In this document: positions 58,028-64,000 of the stretch, piece after piece | How positions within the stretch are numbered: the stretch's first letter is position 1 | Layout: the number at the start of each line of letters is the position of its first letter | Origin: Rhodanobacter sp. | GTDB taxonomy: Bacteria; Pseudomonadota; Gammaproteobacteria; Xanthomonadales; Rhodanobacteraceae | Direction of reading: 5' to 3' | NCBI GenBank assembly: GCA_024711345.1 | Contig: JANJTA010000005.1 | Span: 62,001-126,000 of the forward strand | DNA: 64,000 nucleotides | The notes under the pieces: generated by a model | What the model was told of the DNA's origin: nothing | Databases searched by the model: none | What the model saw: the letters and a program-made list of their open reading frames with translations, nothing else | Translations under genes and position numbers: made by a program

Positions 58028-58861
58028 ATGAGCGATCGCCACATCACCCGCCGCATCCGCGGCATGGACACCTCCGACGGCGCCGGCGTGAAGCTGAAGC
58101 GGATCATCGGCCAGCCGGGGCTGGACATGATCGATCCGTTCCTGATGCTGGACGAGTTCCGTTCCGACAGCGCCGACGACTACATCGCCGGCTTCCCCGA
58201 GCACCCGCACCGCGGCTTCGAGACGGTTACCTACATGCTGGCCGGGCACATGCGCCACGGCGACAACCACGGCAACCGCGGCGACCTCACCCCGGGCAGC
58301 GTGCAGTGGATGACTGCCGGCCGCGGCATCCTGCATTCGGAGATGCCGCAGCAGGAAAACGGCCTGATGTGGGGCTTCCAGCTGTGGGTGAACCTGCCGG
58401 CGAAGGACAAGATGACCGCGCCGCGCTACCAGGACATCGGCCCCGAGCGCATCCCGGTGGTGCGCCCGGCGGCGGGCGTGGAGGTGAAGGTGATCGCGGG
58501 CACGCTGGCCGGCGCCACCGGCCCGGTCGAGGGCATCGTCACCGCGCCGGTCTACCTCGACGTCAGCCTGCAGCCGGGCGCGCAGTACACCCTGGCGCTG
58601 CCGGTCGGCCACCACGGCTTCGCCTACGTGTTCGACGGCGAGTCGGCCCTGGTCGGCGGCGAACAGCTGCGCCGCAGCGAACTGGGCGTGCTGTCCGAGG
58701 GCGAGCAGCTGCAGCTGGCCGGCGGCGAGCAGCCCTCGCGCCTGCTGGTGGTCGCCGGGCAGCCGCTGAACGAGCAGGTCACCCGCTACGGCCCGTTCGT
58801 GATGAACACGCCCGAGCAGATCCACCAGGCGATCGCCGACTTCCGCGCCGGCAAATTCTGA
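58028..58861 (+). CDS. Pirin family protein
   Basis: The 277-residue bicupin has the pirin metal site (HPHRGFETVTYMLAGHMRH with His and Glu ligands further on in ILHSEMPQ). Some bacterial pirins act as quercetinases or regulate pyruvate metabolism; the function here is not readable. I chose ATG 58028 with GGAG upstream; the track ORF is too long. A palindromic repeat follows. Confidence 0.92.
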   Translation: MSDRHITRRIRGMDTSDGAGVKLKRIIGQPGLDMIDPFLMLDEFRSDSADDYIAGFPEHPHRGFETVTYMLAGHMRHGDNHGNRGDLTPGSVQWMTAGRGILHSEMPQQENGLMWGFQLWVNLPAKDKMTAPRYQDIGPERIPVVRPAAGVEVKVIAGTLAGATGPVEGIVTAPVYLDVSLQPGAQYTLALPVGHHGFAYVFDGESALVGGEQLRRSELGVLSEGEQLQLAGGEQPSRLLVVAGQPLNEQVTRYGPFVMNTPEQIHQAIADFRAGKF

Positions 58862-58877
58862 GATCGCCAACCGTGCT

Positions 58878-58949
58878 GTAGGAGCGCCGCTGGCGCGCGA
58901 TGCCTTTCGTTACGCGGCGAAAGCGCATCGCCCGCCAGCGAATTCCCAC
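58878..58949. repeat. Dispersed palindromic repeat, copy 3
   Basis: GTAGGAGCGCCGCTGGCGCGCGATGC (58878-58903) and GCATCGCCCGCCAGCGAATTCCCAC (58925-58949) form a diverged member of the same family, with a 21-bp spacer beginning CTTTCG. It sits between the convergent pirin and permease genes. Confidence 0.72.
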
Positions 58950-58980
58950 CGAAGCCGGACGCCGAACGCAGTGGCTGGTT

Positions 58981-59802
58981 TCAGCCCTTCACGCTGCCCA
59001 GCAGCAGCCCCTGCAGGTAGTAGCGCTGCAGCGCCAGGAACAGCGCCAGCACCGGCAGCACGGTGACCACCGAGCCGGCCATCATCAGCTCGCTGTCCTG
59101 CGCATGCTCGCGCGCCAGCGAGGCCAGCCCGATCGGCAGCGTGTAGTGCTCCTGCCCGGTCAGCACGATCAGCGGCCACATGAAGTCGTTCCACGCGGCG
59201 AGGAAGCTGAAGATCGCCAGCGTCACGATGATCGGCTGCAGCAGCGGCAGCACGATCCGCATGAAGATGCGCCACTCGCCGGCGCCGTCGATGCGCGCCG
59301 CCTCCAGCAGCTCGTCGGGAATGCCGCGCGCGTACTGGCGCACCAGGAAGATGCCGAACACGCTGGCCAGCGCCGGCGCCACCACGCCGGCATAGCTGTT
59401 GACCAGGCCTGCGTATTTCAGCAGCAGGAACAGCGGCAGCATCGCCACCTGCGCCGGGATCACCAGCGCGCCGAGCAGCGCGCGGAACAGCCGTTCGCGC
59501 CCGGCGAAACGCAGCTTGGCGAAGGCGTAGCCGGCCATCAGGTTGAACACCAGCGACAGCGCGGTGATCGCGCTGGCCACCAGCACGCTGTTGAGCAGGT
59601 AGCGACCCATGCCGGCACGCAGGAACAGCTCGCGGTAGTTCGCCCAGCTCGGGTGCTGCGGCAGCAGCGGTGGCGGCAGTGCGCTGGCCTCGCCCGGCGC
59701 CATGAACGAGACCGACAGCATCCACAGCAGCGGGAACAGCGCCACTGCCGCCATGCCGAGCAGCAGGCCGTTGACCAGCGCCTTGGCCAAGCGCGGGGTC
59801 AC
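58981..59802 (-). CDS. Sugar ABC transporter permease, MalG type
   Basis: The 273-residue inner-membrane permease has six predicted helices and the EAA loop ELLEAARIDGAGEWRIFMRIVLPLLQP, which contacts the ATPase. It belongs to the carbohydrate uptake CUT1 group. The GTG start (59802) overlaps the stop of the partner permease (GTGA). The track ORF of 558 residues fuses antisense frame sequence upstream and is not a real protein. Substrate is probably an oligosaccharide. Confidence 0.92.
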   Translation of the reverse strand: MTPRLAKALVNGLLLGMAAVALFPLLWMLSVSFMAPGEASALPPPLLPQHPSWANYRELFLRAGMGRYLLNSVLVASAITALSLVFNLMAGYAFAKLRFAGRERLFRALLGALVIPAQVAMLPLFLLLKYAGLVNSYAGVVAPALASVFGIFLVRQYARGIPDELLEAARIDGAGEWRIFMRIVLPLLQPIIVTLAIFSFLAAWNDFMWPLIVLTGQEHYTLPIGLASLAREHAQDSELMMAGSVVTVLPVLALFLALQRYYLQGLLLGSVKG

Positions 59803-60677
59803 GGTGCCTCTCCGCGCCGCGACAGCTTCAGCAGCAGCACGGTCACCGCGAACATGAGCAGGAACAGCAGGAACGCCACCGCCGAGGCGGAGCCGAGGTT
59901 CCACCACTTGAAGCCCTCGTCGTACATCAGGTACAGCACGCTCACCGTGCTCTGCAGCGGGCCGCCCTCGGTCATCACGTAGGGCTCGGCAAACAGCTGG
60001 AAGTAGCCCGACACGGTGAGGATGCCCACCATCAGCATCGTGGGCCTGAGCATCGGCAGGGTGATGTGGCGGAACTGCCGCCAGGGTGAGGCGCCGTCGA
60101 TGCGGGCGGCCTCGTACAGCTCCGGCGGGATCGCCTGCAGCCCGGCCAGGAAGATGATCATGTTGTAGCCGAAGTTCTTCCACACCGCGAACGCGATGAT
60201 GGTCGGCATCGCCCAGTGCGGATCGCCCAGCCAGTCCACCGGCTGGATGCCGATGAGGCCCAGCACGTAGTTCGCCATGCCGTAGCGGGTGTTGAACAGG
60301 TAGCGCCAGATCACCGCCACCGCCACCACCGTGGTCACCACCGGGGCGAACAGCGCGGTGCGGAACAGCGGCTTGGCCGCCGCCAGCGGCGAGTTCAGCA
60401 GCAGCGCCGCGCCGAGCGAAGCCCCCATCGACAGCGGCACGCCCACCGCGACGAAGTACAGCGTGTGGCCCAGCGCGGACCAGAACAGCGGGCGGTGCAG
60501 CAGCTCCCAGTAGTTGCCCAGGCCGACGAAGCGCAGGTTGCGCAGGTCGGCCAGCGCGTAGAGGTCGTAGTCGGTGAGGCTGAGGATGAGCGCCGCCAGC
60601 ACCGGCAGCAGGAAGAACACGCCCAGCACGACGAGTGCCGGGGCAAGGAACAGCCACGCGCTGCGCGGCGAATTCAT
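59799..60677 (-). CDS. Sugar ABC transporter permease, MalF type
   Basis: The 292-residue permease has six helices and the EAA loop ELYEAARIDGASPWRQFRHITLPMLRP. It forms the membrane channel with the MalG-type partner. It starts at ATG 60677, overlapping the binding-protein stop (ATGA), and its own stop overlaps the partner's GTG, so all are translationally coupled. No ATP-binding subunit is encoded nearby; CUT1 systems often share an ATPase encoded elsewhere. Confidence 0.93.
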   Translation of the reverse strand: MNSPRSAWLFLAPALVVLGVFFLLPVLAALILSLTDYDLYALADLRNLRFVGLGNYWELLHRPLFWSALGHTLYFVAVGVPLSMGASLGAALLLNSPLAAAKPLFRTALFAPVVTTVVAVAVIWRYLFNTRYGMANYVLGLIGIQPVDWLGDPHWAMPTIIAFAVWKNFGYNMIIFLAGLQAIPPELYEAARIDGASPWRQFRHITLPMLRPTMLMVGILTVSGYFQLFAEPYVMTEGGPLQSTVSVLYLMYDEGFKWWNLGSASAVAFLLFLLMFAVTVLLLKLSRRGEAP

Positions 60678-61969
60678 GGCGTACGCTCGCGCGCGTGGTC
60701 GAGCACCCAGCGACGCTTGGCCAGGATGGCGTCGGCGCGGCGGTCGATCTCGGCGGTGGCCTGGTCGATCGTCATCCGGCCGGCGATCGCTTCGGCGGCG
60801 ACCAGCTGCATCTCGTTGGCGATGCGCTCCCACTCCGGCACCGGCGGGGCCGGCTTCACCCGTTCGAGTTGTTCGCGGAACGCGCGCAGCTTCGGGTCGT
60901 CGCGCAGCGCGGCGCCCTGCCACGAGCTGCGCCGCGGCGGCAGGTCGCCGAGCAGCGCGTAGAAACGCTGCTGCACCGCCGGTTGCGACAGGTATTCGAT
61001 CAGCTGCCAGGCGGCGTCCTTGTGCTTCGAGGTGCGGAAGATCACCAGGCTGGAACCGCCGGCCACGCCGATGCCGGCGCCGTCGGGGCCGGGCAGCGGC
61101 GCGGTGGCCCAGGCGTCCTGCTGCGCGGCCGGCAGGCGCGCGCGGAACTCGCCGATGTTCCACGGCCCGGACAGGTAGAACGCGTACACGCCGCGGCCGA
61201 ATTCCGTCCACGGATTGCCGGCCTCGACGTTGCTGATCGCCGGCGCCTGCTGCAGCTTGAAGGTGTCCACGTAAAAGGTGAGCGCGCGCTTGAAGCCGGC
61301 GCTCTCGAAGTTGCCGTAGCGGCCGCCGTCGCGCAGCAGCGGTTCACTCTGCTGCAGCGCCAGCGACATCAGCTGCTCGTACTCGTTGGTCGGCAGCAGG
61401 ATGCCGTAGCGGTGCTGCGCCGGGTCGCTCAGCGCGGCGAGCTGGCGGCGCCACTCGGCCCAGTTGCGCGGCGGCGCGTCGAAGCCGGCGGCCTCGAGCA
61501 GGTCCTTGCGGTAGAACAGCAGCCGCGTGTCGACGTACCACGGCACGCCGAGCAGCGCGCCGTCGATCACGTTGGTGGCCCAGATGCTGGCGAAGTAGTC
61601 GCGCGGCTGCACCACGAAGGAGGCGTCCACGCGCGCCTGCAGCGGTTCCAGTGCGCCGAGCGCGGCCAGCTCGGGCAGCCAGGTGTTGCCGAGCTGGCTG
61701 AGGTCCGGGGTGGAGCCGCCGGCGAACGCGGTGAGCAGTTTCTGGTGCGCCGCGGTCAGCGGCAGTTGCTGCACCTTCACCGTGATGCCGGGATGCGCGC
61801 GCTCGAACGCCGGCAGCAGCTGCGCGATCGCCTCGCCCTCGCGGCCGATGGTCCAGAAGGTGAGCTGCGTGGCCGGTGGCGCCGCTGCGCAGCCGCCCAG
61901 CAGCACGACGCCCGCGGCGATGGTGGCCAGCCACCGGCCGCGCCATGACCGGGGCGCAGGCGGCTTCAT
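60674..61969 (-). CDS. Sugar ABC transporter substrate-binding lipoprotein
   Basis: The 431-residue protein is a CUT1-type extracellular solute-binding protein with a lipoprotein signal (AAGVVLLGGC, lipobox LGGC). The fold signature includes LTFWTIGREGEAIAQLLPAFERAHPGI and VPWYVDTRLLFYRKDLLEAAG. It should capture the sugar in the periplasm and hand it to the permeases. The ATG at 61969 overlaps the stop of the glucanase gene (ATGA). Confidence 0.93.
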   Translation of the reverse strand: MKPPAPRSWRGRWLATIAAGVVLLGGCAAAPPATQLTFWTIGREGEAIAQLLPAFERAHPGITVKVQQLPLTAAHQKLLTAFAGGSTPDLSQLGNTWLPELAALGALEPLQARVDASFVVQPRDYFASIWATNVIDGALLGVPWYVDTRLLFYRKDLLEAAGFDAPPRNWAEWRRQLAALSDPAQHRYGILLPTNEYEQLMSLALQQSEPLLRDGGRYGNFESAGFKRALTFYVDTFKLQQAPAISNVEAGNPWTEFGRGVYAFYLSGPWNIGEFRARLPAAQQDAWATAPLPGPDGAGIGVAGGSSLVIFRTSKHKDAAWQLIEYLSQPAVQQRFYALLGDLPPRRSSWQGAALRDDPKLRAFREQLERVKPAPPVPEWERIANEMQLVAAEAIAGRMTIDQATAEIDRRADAILAKRRWVLDHARERTP

Positions 61970-63429
61970 TTTTCCGCCGCCCCCGCGCCCAGCCAGCCGC
62001 CCTCGAAGCCGGCGCGTTCGAGCCCCTGGCGGATGTATGGATTCTTCTTCATCACCTTCCACACGAAGCCGTTGCGCCAGTTCTCGATCATCAACACGAT
62101 CGGGCCCTGGTCAATGCCCAGCTGCAGGGTATCGACCCAGCCCACGCCGGGCACCAGTTTGCCGGTGCGCAGCGTGGTGGGCGTGTGGAAGCTCAAGTTG
62201 AAGGCGTCGACGAAGCCGTACCGGTTGTAGATGTACTTGCCGTAGCGCTTCTGCATGGTTTCCAGCGCGGGGATCACCAGCTCCGGCGCGAACGCGATCG
62301 AGCCGGCCGCCGCGGTCGGCGCGATGGTGCCGTCGTCGCTGACGTAGTCGAGCCCGGCGCCGCGCGCGGTGTAGCCGTGGAAGGTGCGCTCGCCGGCGGC
62401 GCCCTCGACCACCAGGCCGCCCGGACCGTTGCTGGCGGTCAAGCCCCACACGTTCGGGCCGTAGCCGGTCCAGCCGCCGGGGTTGGCGATGGCGTAGTTG
62501 CGCTGGGCGATCACCGCGCGGCGGCTGTTTTCGAAGTAGTCCAGGTCGTGCTGGCGGCTCCAGGCGTCGCGGATGCCGCGGAAGTCGATCCAGCTCTGGC
62601 TGTACTGGTGACCGAACAGCGGCGCGAAGTTGAGGAAGGTCTGGCCCTGGAACGTGCCCCAGCTCAGGTGGTTGGTGGACAGCCATGCCGTCCATGCCTG
62701 CGGCCCGACCGGGTGGGTCGGCGAGCCGAGCGCGAGAACGTAGACCAGCATGCCCTCGTTGTAGCCCTTCCAGTCCGACGGGATGAACCGCCCGCCCGGG
62801 GTCCAGCCCATGCCGATCAGCGGCTTGCGCGGCTGCATCCACGGCCACTCGACACGGCGGTAGATGGTGTCGGCGAGCTGGCGGATCGCGGCTTCCTGCG
62901 GCGTGTCGCGGTCGTAGTACGACTGCGCGAACAGCACGCCGCCGAGCAGCAACGCGGTGTCCACGCTGGACAACTCGGTCCAGCGCGCGACGCGCTTGCC
63001 GCTGCGCATGTCGAGGAAGTGGTAGAAGAAGCCGTGGTAGCCGCTGGCGTCGTCCTCGCTGGCGTTCTGCGGTGCGTCGGCGAAGAAGCGCAGCGTGGCG
63101 AGGGTGCGTTCGACCGCCTGCTCGCGCGTGATGTAGTGGCGCTCCACGCCGATGCCGTAGGCGGTGAGGCCGAAACCCACCGCGGCGATCGAGGAGAACG
63201 ACTGGCCCGGCCAGGAATCCGGCACCAGCCCGTTCTGCGGGTTGCCGCTCTGCCAGAACCAGTCGAAGCTGCGCCGCTGGAGGTCGTCGACCAGCGCCTG
63301 TTGCCGGGCCGGCAGGTCGGCGTAGCCAGGAGCCGGTTGCCGCGCTGCGGCGGGTGTCTGCCAGCCGGCGCCGAAGGCCAGCAGGGCGGTAAGGGCAATG
63401 GCGCGCAGGATGCGGAAAGACATGGACAT
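61966..63429 (-). CDS. Secreted glucoamylase-family/GH144-like glucanase
   Basis: The 487-residue protein has a signal peptide (ALTALLAFGAGWQTPAAA) and the glucoamylase-family (alpha/alpha)6 domain: RRSFDWFWQSGNPQNGLVPDSW, SIAAVGFGLTAYGIG, WNEGMLVY-like GYNEGMLVYVLALGSP and WGLTASNGPGG. Family GH144 enzymes of this type hydrolyse beta-1,2-glucans. The sequence suggests exo- or endo-beta-1,2-glucanase, but substrate is inferred. It is coupled to the ABC importer by a 4-bp overlap, implying that it supplies the sugars that are imported. Confidence 0.85.
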   Translation of the reverse strand: MSMSFRILRAIALTALLAFGAGWQTPAAARQPAPGYADLPARQQALVDDLQRRSFDWFWQSGNPQNGLVPDSWPGQSFSSIAAVGFGLTAYGIGVERHYITREQAVERTLATLRFFADAPQNASEDDASGYHGFFYHFLDMRSGKRVARWTELSSVDTALLLGGVLFAQSYYDRDTPQEAAIRQLADTIYRRVEWPWMQPRKPLIGMGWTPGGRFIPSDWKGYNEGMLVYVLALGSPTHPVGPQAWTAWLSTNHLSWGTFQGQTFLNFAPLFGHQYSQSWIDFRGIRDAWSRQHDLDYFENSRRAVIAQRNYAIANPGGWTGYGPNVWGLTASNGPGGLVVEGAAGERTFHGYTARGAGLDYVSDDGTIAPTAAAGSIAFAPELVIPALETMQKRYGKYIYNRYGFVDAFNLSFHTPTTLRTGKLVPGVGWVDTLQLGIDQGPIVLMIENWRNGFVWKVMKKNPYIRQGLERAGFEGGWLGAGAAEK

Positions 63430-63508
63430 GCTGAAGCGCTCTCTCTCTGCGGGGGGAGGTGGCGGGTGCGGCGCCGGCCCGGCCAGCGCGACGCCGGGGG
63501 CGAATGGC

Positions 63509-64000
63509 TCAGGCGGGCATGGCCGGCGCCGGGCAGCAGCGGTCGAGGAACGCCTGGTGCGTCGGCATCAGCTCGACGCAGCTGGCGACCACGTGGCTCA
63601 CGCTGGCCATGAACGCGGCCAGCTCGGCGTCGGGCATCTGGTCGACCAGCGGGTGGTAGCCTTGCGGCGCGATGCGCTGGCCCAGCATCACCTGCACCCA
63701 GCTCGGAGTCGCGAACATCTCCTCGCCGTCGCGGAAGAAGCGCCCGCTGTCGCGGAACAGGCGGATGTTGTCCGCCAGTGCCGGCGGAATCGACATCGTG
63801 CGGCACTGCTTCCAGAACGGCGTGTCGTCGCGTTCGGTGGCGTGGTAGTGCAGGATCAGGAAATCGCGGATGTGCTCGTACTCGAAGCGCGCCTGGGCGT
63901 TGTAGCGCTCGATCAGCACCGGGCTGAAATCGCGCTGCGGCAGCAGGTTGAGCAGGCGCGCGATGCCGGACTGGATCATGTAGATGCTGGTCGATTCCAG
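63509..64000 (-). CDS. Flavin-dependent tryptophan halogenase, C-terminal part
   Basis: About 163 residues at the C-terminus of a tryptophan 7-halogenase-like protein are visible; the 5' part lies beyond the right edge. The frame runs from the edge with LESTSIYMIQSGIARLLNLLPQ, matching the conserved substrate-site segment PLESTSIHLIQ of these halogenases, and DTPFWKQCRTM and LGQRIAPQGYHPLVDQ. In Xanthomonadales and Caulobacterales such proteins often sit in polysaccharide-use loci with TonB receptors, where halogenation may not be the real role. Confidence 0.85.
   Translation of the reverse strand: MESTSIYMIQSGIARLLNLLPQRDFSPVLIERYNAQARFEYEHIRDFLILHYHATERDDTPFWKQCRTMSIPPALADNIRLFRDSGRFFRDGEEMFATPSWVQVMLGQRIAPQGYHPLVDQMPDAELAAFMASVSHVVASCVELMPTHQAFLDRCCPAPAMPA

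Noticed and set aside
58981-60657. A 558-aa ORF reading as a longer permease
   Set aside because: The first half is the wrong frame of the MalF-type gene; the real MalG-type permease starts at GTG 59802.

Overview
The window is about 64 kb of high-GC DNA from a gammaproteobacterium, most likely of the order Lysobacterales/Xanthomonadales and probably family Rhodanobacteraceae. The evidence is the Xanthomonas-like gene order gyrB - TPR gene - tonB-exbB-exbD1-exbD2 - pdxJ beside dnaA-dnaN-recF, together with the protein types seen (PA0069-type radical SAM protein, GH144-like glucoamylase-family protein, tryptophan halogenase). The species call is inference. The window holds the chromosome-origin neighbourhood: dnaA-dnaN-recF-gyrB run leftward and rpmH-rnpA-yidC-mnmE run rightward. 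Perfect DnaA boxes lie in the AT-rich dnaA-dnaN spacer, and two perfect parS-like 16-mers lie inside recF. No rRNA, tRNA, CRISPR, insertion sequence or prophage was seen.

Layout. 1-4.2 kb: a leftward run of a DUF885 protein (cut by the window edge), a YafY/WYL regulator, GST, VOC, GFA, a 61-aa protein and a DJ-1/PfpI-like protein. 4.3-8.6 kb: fbp, a patatin-like lipoprotein and an S9 peptidase. 8.6-10.1 kb: a radical SAM protein and a small membrane protein. 10.2-20.1 kb: an acetate/short-chain carboxylate locus with an MHS permease, a coiled-coil porin, acs, and a CrbR/CrbS (ErdR/MxtR)-like two-component system whose kinase carries an SSF transporter domain. 20.1-25.5 kb: a phosphopantetheinyl transferase, pdxJ, the TonB energising system and a TPR protein. 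25.8-36.2 kb: the origin block. 36.2-43.6 kb: rbsK, hslVU, xerC, a DUF484 gene, dapF and lptM. 43.7-48.6 kb: a mevalonate-pathway operon mvaD - mvaK2 - (HMG-CoA reductase fused to mevalonate kinase) - idi. 48.7-50.9 kb: a GNAT gene divergent from a RimK-like ATP-grasp ligase. 51-58.9 kb: aroE, a YkgJ-type gene, gamma carbonic anhydrase, an M3 oligopeptidase, cold-shock protein, xthA, a UPF0149 gene and pirin. 59-64 kb: a translationally coupled sugar ABC importer (no ATPase gene) with a GH144-like glucanase and the C-terminal part of a flavin-dependent tryptophan halogenase.

How it works together. The acetate locus looks self-contained: outer-membrane porin, inner-membrane permease, activating enzyme and a sensor-regulator pair known elsewhere to control acs. 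A perfect 17-bp palindrome sits about 60 bp upstream of a plausible acs -10. The mevalonate operon covers HMG-CoA to DMAPP; HMG-CoA synthase is not in the window. A perfect 16-bp palindrome lies just upstream of mvaD. Dispersed palindromic repeats (GTAGGAGCCCGC family and others) sit between genes in the 37-59 kb part.

The most notable observations are the HMGR-mevalonate kinase fusion in a proteobacterial mevalonate operon, the parS pair buried in recF, and the acs/CrbSR locus with its candidate operator. Many long antisense ORFs in the supplied track are composition shadows and were left out. Starts were re-chosen from ribosome-binding sites and family alignment where the track started too far upstream or at TTG/GTG.
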